Positions 1 to 8,247 are shown, numbered from the stretch's first letter. The stretch: DNA of 64,000 bases from Arthrobacter sp. B6 (GCF_001663775.1 NZ_KV467168.1:1958870-2022869); one strand, 5' to 3'. Numbers and translations: made by a program. The notes: a model not told the origin generated them from the sequence alone.

Positions 1-226
1 TCATGGCGGGGGCTGGATTCATGATCCAGGGGCTGTCCCAGGTATAGGCCTCCGTGACTCCGGGCAGCAGTGCCGCTGCCGCTTCGCCCTGGCGCCCGCA
101 CAGCATCACTACGTCATTGGGCGGTCCGGCGTCGGGACGCCGGCCGTTTGCCACAGCGCGCACGGCCGGCCCCGCGAGCAGGACGTCGCCGGCACTGTCC
201 AGGCGCGCCACCAGGACCCGGGCCAT
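1..226 (-). CDS. Glycosyltransferase family 9 (heptosyltransferase-like), partial
   Basis: This is the N-terminal 75 codons of a gene that runs off the left edge. The translation opens MARVLVARLDSAGDVLLAGP, the GT9 start pattern (a beta strand followed by a D-x-x-GD-type loop). The family moves ADP-heptose or related sugars onto glycans at the cytoplasmic membrane face. The ATG at 226 overlaps the TGA of the upstream phosphatase gene (ATGA), so the two are probably translationally coupled. The family call is good. The acceptor is unknown: an actinobacterium has no LPS, so a wall or capsular polysaccharide is more likely. Confidence 0.75.
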   Translation of the reverse strand, partial: MARVLVARLDSAGDVLLAGPAVRAVANGRRPDAGPPNDVVMLCGRQGEAAAALLPGVTEAYTWDSPWIMNPAPAM

Positions 227-762
227 CAGGCCGGCTCCAGCAGGAGGCGGACTGCTCCGGCAAGGTCCGGCGCCACCAGCCGGGCGCTGGCCACTTCTTC
301 GGGGCGCGTCACGGGAGTGGGAACCAGGACGCCGACAGCCCCAGCGGCCTCCGCAGCCTGGACGTCTGAGCCGATGTCCCCGATCAGTGCTACTTGAGAG
401 GTTTCCAGTCCCAGTTTGCTGCAGGCGCTGTGTACCATTCCGGGAGCGGGCTTACGGCACGTGCACGCGTCCTCTGCCACATGCGGACAGATTTCCCAGA
501 CGTCGAACGGCCCCAGGAGCTGCTCCACGCGGGCATTGACCCCGTCCACCTGCGCCCGGTCCAGGAGGCCGCGGCCCACCCCGGACTGGTTGCTGACCAC
601 ACCCGTGGCCAGGCCCTGCCGGCGGACTTCGTCCAGGACGTCCTTGACTCCCGGCATCGGTTGGACCAGGGCAGGGTCGCCGTTGTAGGGCACGTCAACC
701 ACCAAGGTCCCGTCCCGGTCGAACAGGACAGCCTTGAGCTGCGGGGTTTCGGAGCTTCCCAT
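226..762 (-). CDS. HAD-family D,D-heptose 1,7-bisphosphate phosphatase-like protein (GmhB type)
   Basis: A 178-residue HAD phosphatase. The catalytic DxD motif is at residues 15-17 (LFDRDGTL), followed by the long N-terminal insertion typical of GmhB and histidinol-phosphatase relatives. A zinc-binding cluster CPHVAEDACTC precedes the KPAPGM motif, and a late GDIGSD motif holds the acidic Mg2+ ligands. Known family members remove the 7-phosphate from heptose bisphosphate in nucleotide-heptose synthesis. The start is the ATG with an AAGGTGG ribosome site about 8 nt upstream; a much longer open frame continues upstream but lacks support. It lies immediately before, and overlaps, a GT9 transferase, which fits a heptose-glycan role. 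The exact substrate is inferred. Confidence 0.8.
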   Translation of the reverse strand: MGSSETPQLKAVLFDRDGTLVVDVPYNGDPALVQPMPGVKDVLDEVRRQGLATGVVSNQSGVGRGLLDRAQVDGVNARVEQLLGPFDVWEICPHVAEDACTCRKPAPGMVHSACSKLGLETSQVALIGDIGSDVQAAEAAGAVGVLVPTPVTRPEEVASARLVAPDLAGAVRLLLEPA

Positions 763-840
763 ACCCACCTTGTTCCCCCGGGCCGCTGCTCCTAAACAAC
801 CGAGTCCGTTTCCGCGGGCTAGACTCCTCTGACACGGCAT

Positions 841-893
841 CGCGAACGTACAGTTGCGGCCCCGCTGCCAAGGGCCCCAAGTGTACGTTCGCG
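841..893. repeat. Inverted repeat, CGAACGTACACTTG family, copy 1
   Basis: Two 22-nt arms (841-862 and 872-893) form an imperfect palindrome with a 9-nt loop and two mismatches. The core CGAACGTACA(C/G)TTG and the flanking GGCCC recur at 19471-19579 and 44759-44843. It sits between the divergent phosphatase (start 762) and GT9 (start 961) genes. It could act as a hairpin or protein site, or it could be a dispersed repetitive element. Confidence 0.85.
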
Positions 894-960
894 CTGATCG
901 GCGGTGGCCCTGGCAGGACTGCGCGGGTCTAGGGGCTGCAGGGGAGGTGGAGGATTGACC

Positions 961-1902
961 ATGCCGACGGCGGCACCTGACGGGCGCCCCCAGCTGCTGG
1001 TACTGCGCGCCCTGGCTTTGGGCGATCTCCTGGTCGCCGTACCCGCGCTGCATGCCCTGCGAAGGGCTTATCCGGGGCACCGACTTGTGTACGCGGCCCC
1101 CGGGTGGCTGGCCGGCGTCGTGGAGTTGGTCGGCGGTGTGGAGCTCTTGCCGGTACCCGGCCTGGATCAGCCTCTTCCCTGTAACCCGGGCAACGTGGAC
1201 ATTGCGGTGAACCTCCATGGCAAGGGCCCGCAGAGCAGCCAACTCCTGCAGGCCATCGGGGCACGTGCTGTCCTGCAGCACCACGGAAGTTTCGGCGACG
1301 GACCGGAATGGATCGAGGACATGCATGAGCGGGAGCGCTGGACCCGGCTCCTGCAATGGCACGGGATCGACGCCGATCCGCTCGAATGCGGATTGCTCAC
1401 CCCTGCGCGGCCTACGGAGTTCCCCGGCGCCACGGTGATCCACGTGGGCGCCGCTTTTGCAAGCAGGCTCTGGCCTGCCGACCGGTTCGCCCACGTCGCC
1501 AGGCACCTGTCAGAAGACGGGCACCGTGTGGTGTTTACCGGGAGCGCTCCGGAGCGGGACCGGGCCCTTGAGGTCTGCCGGCGGGCAGGCCTTCCCGAAA
1601 CCGCGGTCCTGGCCGGACGCGTGGACCTGCAGGCTTTTGCAGCATGCGTGGCCGGGGCGCGACTGGTGATTTCGGCCGACACCGGCGCTGCCCATCTGGC
1701 GTCCGCCTACCGGCGGCCCTCCGTCGTACTGTTCGGGCCGGTTGGACCTGAACGGTGGGGACCCCCGCCGGGACCTCACCTGGTTTTGACGCGACCGGAA
1801 GTGCGGCTGGGGGATCCTTTCGCGGACCGGCCGGATCCTGCCCTTCTCGCTGTCTCGGCCGACGACGTGCTGGCGGCTGCAGAAAGGCTGGACTCCGCGT
1901 AG
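961..1902 (+). CDS. Glycosyltransferase family 9
   Basis: A 313-residue GT9 protein. The N-terminus reads LLVLRALALGDLLVAVPAL and the C-terminal half carries the nucleotide-sugar site VISADTGAAHLASAYRRPSVV, with a typical VVLFGPVGPERW segment. The usual length for the family is about 320-350. The start is ATG 961, preceded by a strong GGGGAGGTGGAGG site; an open frame back to 904 lacks a better start. It is transcribed divergently from the phosphatase/GT9 pair, so two GT9 transferases and one phosphatase form a small glycan locus cut by the window edge. Its last 127 nt overlap the 3' end of the convergent sigma-factor gene. Donor and acceptor are not known. Confidence 0.85.
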   Translation: MPTAAPDGRPQLLVLRALALGDLLVAVPALHALRRAYPGHRLVYAAPGWLAGVVELVGGVELLPVPGLDQPLPCNPGNVDIAVNLHGKGPQSSQLLQAIGARAVLQHHGSFGDGPEWIEDMHERERWTRLLQWHGIDADPLECGLLTPARPTEFPGATVIHVGAAFASRLWPADRFAHVARHLSEDGHRVVFTGSAPERDRALEVCRRAGLPETAVLAGRVDLQAFAACVAGARLVISADTGAAHLASAYRRPSVVLFGPVGPERWGPPPGPHLVLTRPEVRLGDPFADRPDPALLAVSADDVLAAAERLDSA

Positions 1903-2678
1903 CTGCCCTCCTGCAGCCTTCGTTGCAGCGCAACCAGGACCCGGGCAAGCCGGCGGGACACCTGCATCTGGGACATGCCAAGGCGCTCCCCCAGCTGCAC
2001 CTGCGTCTCCTCGCAGAAGTAGCGCCGATACAACAATTCGCGATCCGCAGGGTCGAGGTCCTGCATTGCCTCGCGCAGGCAGGCCAACTCCTCCAATCGG
2101 TCCAGTGGCGAATCAGGCGCGGCCAGCATTTCGGCTACCGGCACTGAATCGCTGTGGGGATTGACGGCGTCGAGGGAGTCCGGGTGCAGGCTGCTGGAGG
2201 CACAGAACGCCTCCAGCACGTCGCCGGGATCCGTGCCCAGCTCCTGTGCGAGTTCTGCGATGCTGGGTGTCCGGCCCAGGGCCTGGGCCAACTCCGGTTC
2301 CACCCGGTACAGGCGCGTGCGGAGATCCTGGATATGCCGGGGTGGGCGGACCACCCAGCTGCGGTCGCGGAGATACCGCTTCAGTTCCCCACTGATTGTC
2401 GGGGCCGCGTAGGCGGGGAAGCTGTCTCCCTTGGCCGGATCGAACCCCCTCGCGGCCTTGACGAGCCCGAGGTACGCGACCTGGTTCAGGTCGGCGCGCT
2501 CCCTGCCCCGGGCTTCAAAGCGGGCAGCCAGGGCCTCGGCGAGGTCAAGGTATTCAAGAACCAGCTCATTCTCAAAGGTCTCGCGGAGTTGTCCGCCCCT
2601 CGGAGCCAGCCCCCGGGGGCCGCCTTGTGGCGGCATTGGGGCTTGATCCAAGGCAAATGAGGGTAGAAAATCGGGCAT
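1776..2678 (-). CDS. RNA polymerase sigma factor, SigB/SigF/SigG (group 3) family
   Basis: A 300-residue sigma-70 family protein. Region 2 lies at about residues 35-105 (DLNQVAYLGLVKAARGFDP, then ELKRYLRDR), region 3 at about 115-170, and region 4 at about 205-255 with a helix-turn-helix (LGERLGMSQMQVSRRLARVL). This layout is that of actinobacterial stress/sporulation sigma factors of the SigF type. The start is ATG 2678 after GAGGGAACC. The serine/alanine-rich tail (residues ~259-300) is not part of the sigma fold and is exactly the part overlapping the convergent GT9 gene. No anti-sigma gene adjoins it. It may drive the stress genes that follow, but that is inference. Confidence 0.88.
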   Translation of the reverse strand: MPDFLPSFALDQAPMPPQGGPRGLAPRGGQLRETFENELVLEYLDLAEALAARFEARGRERADLNQVAYLGLVKAARGFDPAKGDSFPAYAAPTISGELKRYLRDRSWVVRPPRHIQDLRTRLYRVEPELAQALGRTPSIAELAQELGTDPGDVLEAFCASSSLHPDSLDAVNPHSDSVPVAEMLAAPDSPLDRLEELACLREAMQDLDPADRELLYRRYFCEETQVQLGERLGMSQMQVSRRLARVLVALQRRLQEGSYAESSLSAAASTSSAETARRAGSGRSAKGSPSRTSGRVKTR

Positions 2679-2740
2679 TGTCGTTGGTTCCCTCGGTCTG
2701 GGTCCGAAAGCCTGCGGCAAGACTTAGAAGAAGGAAATCA

Positions 2741-2752
2741 TAAGGCTGCTTA
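2741..2752. promoter_or_regulatory. TAAG-N4-CTTA palindromic motif upstream of sigma factor and epimerase
   Basis: TAAGGCTGCTTA lies in the 146-nt gap between the divergent sigma-factor gene (start 2678) and epimerase gene (start 2825). The local sequence is AT-rich, as expected of a promoter. Related motifs occur at 4547, 12469, 22871 and 29392. The binding factor is unknown. Confidence 0.5.
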
Positions 2753-2824
2753 TTAAACAATGCTTCCGTAGATAGGCTCGATGTGCCTGCACACCCAGGC
2801 GGCCAAGTGAAGGAGAAACCCCTC

Positions 2825-3862
2825 ATGCGAATTGCAGTCACCGGAGCCAGCGGCAACGTGGGGACCGCGCTCCTCCACAATCTCCAACGCCAACTCGAAT
2901 CGAAACCCGGATCCCTGGAACTGGTGGGCATCACCCGGAGGGTTCCGGACACCTCGCGGGCGCCCTACAGGGGAGTGGAATGGCACACCCTGGACGTCGG
3001 CGTGGAATCGGACCTTCCGCTTCTCCGCACAGCACTGGCGGGCGTGGATGCGGTGGTGCACCTGGCCTGGCAAATCCAGCCTAACCGGGACCTGGATCAG
3101 CTGCACCGGACGAACGTCACCGGTACGGCCCACGTTTTGGAAGCTGCCGGCCAAGCCGGTGTGGGACAGATCGTGTGCGCCTCATCAATGGGCGCCTACA
3201 GCAGGGCCCCCAAGGACCGGCGAACGGACGAATCGTGGCCGGCCACGGGGATTCCCGGTTCGCACTACAGCAGGCATAAGGCCGAACAGGAACGCCTGCT
3301 TGACCAGTTCGAGGCGGACCATCCCGGCATCAGGGTGGCACGGCTCAGGACGGCGCTCATTTTCCAACGGAATGCCGGCAGCGAGATCGGACGGTATTTC
3401 CTGGGGCCGCTCATCCCCCGGCTGCTGCCCCGGCGTCTTAAGGTTCCCATCCTGCCGGCCCCGGACGACCTGATCTTCCAGGCCGTCCATGGGGACGACG
3501 CCGCCGAGGCGTATTGGCGCGTGCTGGTCCGCGGCGAGTCGGGGGCCTTCAACATCGCCGCCGAACCCGTCATCACGCCGCAGGAGCTGGCCAGGCTCCT
3601 GCACGCGCGCCGGATCCTGCCCATCCCCATGTCCCTGCTTCACCGGCTGGTCGGTTTGACGTGGAAGCTCCACATCCAGCCGTCGGATTCGGGCTGGATC
3701 GACATGGCCGCCGGCGCGCCGGTCATGGATACCGGACGGGCCCGCCGGCTGCTCGACTGGGAACCCCGGGTTTCCTCCATCGACGCCATCGCGCAGGTCC
3801 TGGACGGCATGGCAACGGGGGAAGGGGTTGCCCCTTCCCCCGTCCTGAAGCCGCGGGACTAG
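2825..3862 (+). CDS. NAD-dependent epimerase/dehydratase (extended SDR)
   Basis: A 345-residue extended short-chain dehydrogenase. The nucleotide-binding loop TGASGNVG is at residues 6-13, and the catalytic tyrosine/lysine pair is seen as HYSRHK after SSMGAYSRAPKDRRTDE. The C-terminal third looks like a substrate-binding domain. The start is ATG 2825 with GAAGGAG upstream; an in-frame ATG 42 nt earlier has no ribosome site. Members act on nucleotide-sugars or other small hydroxy-acyl substrates in the cytoplasm. The neighbours (a stress sigma factor, divergent, and a membrane coiled-coil protein, convergent) do not reveal the substrate. Confidence 0.85.
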   Translation: MRIAVTGASGNVGTALLHNLQRQLESKPGSLELVGITRRVPDTSRAPYRGVEWHTLDVGVESDLPLLRTALAGVDAVVHLAWQIQPNRDLDQLHRTNVTGTAHVLEAAGQAGVGQIVCASSMGAYSRAPKDRRTDESWPATGIPGSHYSRHKAEQERLLDQFEADHPGIRVARLRTALIFQRNAGSEIGRYFLGPLIPRLLPRRLKVPILPAPDDLIFQAVHGDDAAEAYWRVLVRGESGAFNIAAEPVITPQELARLLHARRILPIPMSLLHRLVGLTWKLHIQPSDSGWIDMAAGAPVMDTGRARRLLDWEPRVSSIDAIAQVLDGMATGEGVAPSPVLKPRD

Positions 3863-3887
3863 CTGGCCCGGACCAACTGCCCCCGGG

Positions 3888-4442
3888 CTAGATTCCCGAA
3901 CGCGGGTTTTCCCGGTCCCTGCGGGCTTCATCGGCGCGCGCCCCGTCGGTGCGGACACCGTCGCTGTCGGCGTCGCGGGTCGGCGCCGGGCCAGTCCGGG
4001 TGTCAGCCGTCCGCGCCCCCTCAGCGTGGGTGTCCCCAGCGCGGTCGTCGCGGACGTCCCCGCGCGTCGGGACGGCACCCTCGCGCGCTTTGCGGGTTCC
4101 AGCATCCGGGTCGACCTCATCGGCCTTCCGGGTGTGCTGTTCAACGTCGTCCCGCAGGGACTTCACCTCGGTGGCGCGCAGGTCCGCTTCCTGGCGCAGC
4201 CTGGCGGCTTCCACCTGGGCCTGCTCGGCGTCGGCCCTGGCACGCGTGGCCCGGGCCTCGTTTTCGCGCGCATCCAGTTCAATATTTTCGGCCTTGCGGC
4301 GGATTTCGGCCGCCTTCTCCCGGTGCGACTCGTCCCGCTTTTGCTGGATTGCCTTACGGCGCCGCCCCGTCACCAGAAGCAGCACAACAAGCACCACCAC
4401 AACAATTGCAACTACCACCCAAACCCATGGTTCCAACGCCAC
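3888..4442 (-). CDS. Membrane-anchored coiled-coil protein with charged tail
   Basis: A protein of about 184 residues with one N-terminal membrane helix (residues ~6-26, almost all V/L/I). A basic stop-transfer stretch (GRRRKAIQQKR) and a long E/K/R/A-rich heptad coiled coil (residues ~30-105) follow. The tail, from ~110 on, is disordered and rich in Asp, Arg, Gly and Thr. The start may be the GTG at 4442, or the TTG 6 nt downstream, which is better spaced from GAGGTGG. No named family is recognised. It is divergent from the envelope cluster starting at 4625 and could belong functionally with it. Confidence 0.7.
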   Translation of the reverse strand: MALEPWVWVVVAIVVVVLVVLLLVTGRRRKAIQQKRDESHREKAAEIRRKAENIELDARENEARATRARADAEQAQVEAARLRQEADLRATEVKSLRDDVEQHTRKADEVDPDAGTRKAREGAVPTRGDVRDDRAGDTHAEGARTADTRTGPAPTRDADSDGVRTDGARADEARRDRENPRSGI

Positions 4443-4546
4443 CCACCTCTTCCTCTGTTGTTACGACAGCCCGGCAGCAACCGAATCAAGATGGCGCCCC
4501 GGAAGTTGCATAAAGTTATTTACCAAGGGTACTTACCTTATGTTAG

Positions 4547-4558
4547 TAATCATGCTTA
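4547..4558. promoter_or_regulatory. TAAG-N4-CTTA-like motif upstream of the envelope cluster
   Basis: TAATCATGCTTA (one mismatch to TAAG-N4-CTTA) lies about 65 nt before the start at 4625, in an unusually AT-rich stretch (4510-4570) of an otherwise GC-rich region. This is a likely promoter area for the 4625-6707 gene set. It may also serve the divergent gene at 4442. Confidence 0.4.
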
Positions 4559-4624
4559 CTATTTTACGGCCAGTATCGCTGGTTCTTGATCAACAACCCG
4601 CCTTCTTGGAAAGAGAGAGCAAAG

Positions 4625-5650
4625 ATGACAGAGAACCAATGGCCTGAGGACACCACCAACCCGGTCCCTCCGGCCAATCCAATGAGCACTGGAGAGCGGA
4701 GCGCTACCACCTTCCCCGCCGCTGCGCAGCCCACTCCTCCGACGGGCAGCCCCTCTTCCGCCTCAGGCGACGCCGACGGATCGTCCCGCAAGGACGCCGT
4801 TAAGGACGCTGTGAAGGGCGAGGCCGGTGACGTCGCCCGCACCGCAAAGGATTCGGCCCAGAGCGTCGCCGAAACGGCCAAGACGGAGGCTGCGAATGTG
4901 GCCTCAGAGGCCAAGTACAACGCCAAGAACCTCCTTTCCCAGGCACGTACCGACCTTACGGAACAGGCCGGCACCCAGCAGCAGAAAGTTGCGGACGGGC
5001 TCCGTTCCGTCTCGGATGAACTGCGCGCCATGGCCCAGGCGTCCGACCAGAATGGCGTCGCCAGCGACTTGGTCCGACAGGCGGCTGACCGGTCCTCATC
5101 CGTGGCGTCTTGGCTGGACGGACGGGATCCGGGATCACTCCTGAACGAAGTCAAGTCCTTCGCCCGGCAGCGTCCCGGCACTTTCCTTCTCCTTGCGGCA
5201 GGCGCCGGAGTCCTCGCCGGCCGGCTCACCCGCAGCCTGAGCGCCGGTGCACCGGAGCCAGGCACGACGGCGGCACGCGGCGCCGGCGATTACCGGCCCA
5301 GCGGCAACGGCGCGGCCAGCCAGTACGGGACCGACAGCTACAGCAGCGGCCCGGGCGGCTACACCCCGTCTGGCGGCGCCGTACCGCCGCCTCCGGTCCA
5401 GGTTCCCGGCCCGGCCACCACAACCGCAGGGTACGACGGCGGCGCTCCCGGCAGTGCCGGACAATACAGCCCCGCCGGCGCTTCCAGCGCCGCCAGCCCG
5501 CTGGACAGCCCTCAGTTGGTGGAGGAACCGTGGTCAGGTAACCGGCTCGCCGACGATCCGCTCCGGGACCAGGACCTTGCCGATGACCCCTTGGGCACCG
5601 ACCCCCTGACCAAGGACCGTTCCACGGACGGCCAGACTGGCAGGCCGTGA
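4625..5650 (+). CDS. LEA-like amphipathic helix membrane protein, first gene of envelope cluster
   Basis: A 341-residue protein. Residues ~55-170 are alanine/lysine/glutamate-rich with 11-mer-like LEA periodicity (DAVKDAVKGEAGDVARTAKD and following). One predicted membrane helix lies at about 185-205 (TFLLLAAGAGVLAG). A long Gly/Ser/Pro/Tyr tail and an Asp/Leu repeat (DDPLRDQDLADDPLGTDPL) end the protein. The start is ATG 4625 after AGAGAGCAAAG; the upstream in-frame ATG lacks a ribosome site. The gene stops one base into the next gene, starting a tight three-gene operon. The LEA resemblance suggests membrane or desiccation protection. The family is not named with confidence. Confidence 0.8.
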   Translation: MTENQWPEDTTNPVPPANPMSTGERSATTFPAAAQPTPPTGSPSSASGDADGSSRKDAVKDAVKGEAGDVARTAKDSAQSVAETAKTEAANVASEAKYNAKNLLSQARTDLTEQAGTQQQKVADGLRSVSDELRAMAQASDQNGVASDLVRQAADRSSSVASWLDGRDPGSLLNEVKSFARQRPGTFLLLAAGAGVLAGRLTRSLSAGAPEPGTTAARGAGDYRPSGNGAASQYGTDSYSSGPGGYTPSGGAVPPPPVQVPGPATTTAGYDGGAPGSAGQYSPAGASSAASPLDSPQLVEEPWSGNRLADDPLRDQDLADDPLGTDPLTKDRSTDGQTGRP

Positions 5651-6081
5651 TGAGTACGCAGATGCCGGAAACTCCCCCTTCGGCGGCTCATGAGAAGGCG
5701 GACAACACGTCCCTGGGTGATCTGCTGGGTGAGGTGACCCGCGACCTGTCCACGCTGATGCGCCAGGAAGTGGAACTCGCCAAGGCCGAACTGAAGCAGT
5801 CCGCCACCAAGGCCGGCAAAGGCGGCGGCATGCTCGCCGGCGCCGGCGTCGCCGGGCACTTCGTCCTGCTCTTCCTCTCCATCGCCCTCTGGTACGCCCT
5901 GGGCGAGCTGATGGGACTGGGCTGGTCCGCCGTCGTCGTCGCCGTGATCTGGGGCATCATCGCCGCCATCCTGGCCTCCATCGGCCGCAAGGAACTCAAA
6001 CAAATCAAAGGCATGCCCCAAACAGGGGAAACCCTCTCAGAAATCCCCCCAACCCTGAAACCCGGTGAGGTAAAACGATGA
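5650..6081 (+). CDS. Actinobacterial phage-holin-family membrane protein (DUF1469 type)
   Basis: A 143-residue protein. An amphipathic N-terminal segment (LGDLLGEVTRDLSTLMRQEVELAKAELK) is followed by two membrane helices (residues ~60-82 and ~90-112) and a short polar tail. This is the pattern of the Phage_holin_3_6 / DUF1469 family, chromosomal in actinobacteria despite its name. The start is ATG 5650, sharing its A with the TGA of the upstream gene; a GTG 3 nt earlier is also possible. The stop overlaps the next start (ATGA). A role in envelope organisation is likely; phage lysis is not suggested. Confidence 0.85.
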   Translation: MSTQMPETPPSAAHEKADNTSLGDLLGEVTRDLSTLMRQEVELAKAELKQSATKAGKGGGMLAGAGVAGHFVLLFLSIALWYALGELMGLGWSAVVVAVIWGIIAAILASIGRKELKQIKGMPQTGETLSEIPPTLKPGEVKR

Positions 6082-6707
6082 GCGAAAACCCGGACGCAAT
6101 CCGTTCAGACATTGAAGCAACCCGAGCCCGGCTGGGCACCAACGTGGACGCCGTGGCCGACAAAGTCACCCCCTCCAACATCGTCCACCGCCAAACCGAC
6201 AAAGTGAAAGACGCCGTCTTCGGAGTGAAGGACAAAATCATGGGAGCAGCCGACGACGCCACCACCACCCTGCACACCCGGGCCGGGAACACCGGCAACG
6301 CCATGACCAACGCCGGAGACGCCGTCGGCTCCACCCTCGGCGACGCCGGCCACGCCATCGGCGAGGCACCCCAGCAGGTCAAAGCCAAAACCCAGGGCAA
6401 CCCCCTGGCCGCAGGCCTGATCGCCTTCGGCGCCGGCATGCTGCTGTCCTCCCTGATCCCGGCCAGCGAAAAGGAACGCGAAGCAGCCGACGCCCTCAAA
6501 ACCGCGGCCGAACCACTCACCACCGAACTCACCGACGCCGCCAAGGACATGGCCCAGGGACTGAAGGAACCCGCCCAGGAAGCCATGGAAAACGTCAAAG
6601 CCACCGCCACCGACGCCGCCGAACACGTCAAAGCCGAAGGCCAAGGCGCAGCAGCCGACGTCCGCGACAAAGCCACAGACGCCAAAGACCACGTCCAAAA
6701 CGCCTGA
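6078..6707 (+). CDS. DUF3618 domain protein
   Basis: A 209-residue protein. The N-terminal DUF3618 signature is clear (DAIRSDIEATRARLGTNVDA, then a V-x-P turn). A membrane helix lies at about residues 110-130 (LAAGLIAFGAGMLLSSLIP). The C-terminus is a long Ala/Lys/Asp/Glu amphipathic helix with LEA-like repeats (AKDMAQGLKEPAQEAMENVK). The family usually lies next to holin-family proteins, as it does here with a 4-nt overlap. It probably coats or bridges the membrane. A strong terminator follows directly, so this closes the operon begun at 4625. Confidence 0.88.
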   Translation: MSENPDAIRSDIEATRARLGTNVDAVADKVTPSNIVHRQTDKVKDAVFGVKDKIMGAADDATTTLHTRAGNTGNAMTNAGDAVGSTLGDAGHAIGEAPQQVKAKTQGNPLAAGLIAFGAGMLLSSLIPASEKEREAADALKTAAEPLTTELTDAAKDMAQGLKEPAQEAMENVKATATDAAEHVKAEGQGAAADVRDKATDAKDHVQNA

Positions 6708-6717
6708 CTACTAGCAG

Positions 6718-6766
6718 CAGACAGGCCGGTTGCCGCCTCCCCCGGCGGCGCCGGCCTGTCTGTTTT
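6718..6766 (+). terminator. Rho-independent terminator after the DUF3618 gene
   Basis: A perfect 12-bp stem (CAGACAGGCCGG at 6718-6729 with its complement at 6751-6762) encloses a GC-rich 21-nt loop and is followed by TTTT. It sits 11 nt after the DUF3618 stop and ends the 4625-6707 operon before the YihY gene. Confidence 0.85.
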
Positions 6767-6801
6767 CACCTCCGCTTTTCACTGCGGGAGAGGACTCACC
6801 C

Positions 6802-7968
6802 ATGGCAACTCATGATGCCCCCGAAACCAGCACTGCCAAGGCATCCAAAGCCCCTGCACCGGACGATCCGCGCAAGGCGGACAGTCCCACTGACGTCAGC
6901 AAACCGTCCTGGAAGTACATCGCCAAGAAGACCCTGCGGGAGTTCTCGAAGGACCAGTGCCCGGATCTTGCCGCGGCCCTCACCTACTTTGCCGTGCTGT
7001 CCCTGTTCCCGGCACTGCTGGCACTGGTTTCGCTGGTGGGGATTTTTGGCGACCCGGAAGAGACGACAGCGGTCCTTCTGGAGATCGTCCGCGGCATCGC
7101 CCCCGCGGACACTGTTGATACAGTCAGCGGCCCAGTAGAGGAACTTGCCGCTTCGCCCGCAGCCGGCCTCACGCTGTTCCTCGGCCTCGCCACCGCGCTG
7201 TGGTCGGCCTCCGGGTACGTCGGCGCGTTTGGCCGCGCAATGAACCGCATCTACGAAGTGGACGAGGGCCGGCCGTTCGTGAAGCTGCGCGGAACAATGC
7301 TTGCGGTCACCCTGCTTGCGGTGGTCATTGTGGCCTTGCTCGCCGGCATGCTGGTCCTGAGCGGACCGGTATCGGAGGCCGTGGGAGGCGCCATCGGGCT
7401 CAGCGGGACTTTACTCACCATCTGGAACATTGCGAAGTGGCCGGTGATCGTTGCGCTCGTTATCGTGATCATCGCCGTCCTGTACTACGCCACCCCCAAC
7501 GTGAAGCAGCCCAAGTTCCGGTGGATGAGCATGGGCTCCTTTATCGCCCTGGTCATATTTGTTCTGGCCTCGCTGGGGTTCGCCTTCTACGTGGCCAATT
7601 TCGGCAACTACAACAAGACATATGGCGCACTGGGCGGCGTGATCGTGATGCTCCTGTGGCTCTGGATTCTGAACATGTCGCTGCTGTTCGGCGCGGAGTT
7701 CGATGCCGAGATGGAACGCGGACGCCAACTCCAGGCCGGCATCGAGGCTGAGGAAACCATCCAACTGCCTCCCCGCGACACCAAGAAGAGCGAGAAGATG
7801 CAGAAACAGGAGGAGGAAGACATCCGCCACGGCCGCGAACTCCGTGAGAGCCACAATGGCGACGCCGGGGACAGCCAGGACCGCGACAGGGACGCCGGCC
7901 AGCAAGAGCGCTCCGGGCGTAGGGGCAGCACCGAGGACGGGACCGGCGACGGGAAACGGCGGGGCTAG
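6802..7968 (+). CDS. YihY/BrkB-family integral membrane protein
   Basis: A 388-residue member of the YihY/virulence factor BrkB family (once mis-named RNase BN). About six membrane helices are visible between residues ~45 and ~305, with the family segments ALTYFAVLSLFPALLALVSL, ATALWSASGYVGAFGRAMNR and YGALGGVIVMLLWLWILNMS. The cytoplasmic tail (residues ~320-388) is very polar, with DRDRD and QEEED runs. The start is ATG 6802 after GGGAGAGGA. The family's biochemical role is not settled. Here it follows the holin/DUF3618 operon after a terminator, so it has its own promoter but a shared envelope context. Confidence 0.88.
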   Translation: MATHDAPETSTAKASKAPAPDDPRKADSPTDVSKPSWKYIAKKTLREFSKDQCPDLAAALTYFAVLSLFPALLALVSLVGIFGDPEETTAVLLEIVRGIAPADTVDTVSGPVEELAASPAAGLTLFLGLATALWSASGYVGAFGRAMNRIYEVDEGRPFVKLRGTMLAVTLLAVVIVALLAGMLVLSGPVSEAVGGAIGLSGTLLTIWNIAKWPVIVALVIVIIAVLYYATPNVKQPKFRWMSMGSFIALVIFVLASLGFAFYVANFGNYNKTYGALGGVIVMLLWLWILNMSLLFGAEFDAEMERGRQLQAGIEAEETIQLPPRDTKKSEKMQKQEEEDIRHGRELRESHNGDAGDSQDRDRDAGQQERSGRRGSTEDGTGDGKRRG

Positions 7969-8247
7969 GCAGGCGTCCCAACTTGGAGGAAAATCAGAGT
8001 GAACAGGTCCTGTTAGTTTGCCCGGGTCTTTGGTGGCGCGGGCGTGAAGCGGGGTCGGCGGTGAGATGGCCTCTTCTGAGACCGAGGCCAGTCCCCCCAG
8101 TCGCCGTCGGCCCCCTCGATTCGATTCCTCCCGTTTGTTGCTGTCCTCCCGCCGTTCCCGGGACTGTTTGCCGCTGCCATTGCTGGCTAGCATTGAATTA
8201 CCACCGGCGGCATTCCGCCGCCGCAACAAACCGTAGGGAGAATCACC

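Noticed and set aside
5650..6081. Prophage holin
   Set aside because: The holin-family name is historical. No other phage gene is near, and DUF3618 and YihY neighbours are the usual chromosomal context.
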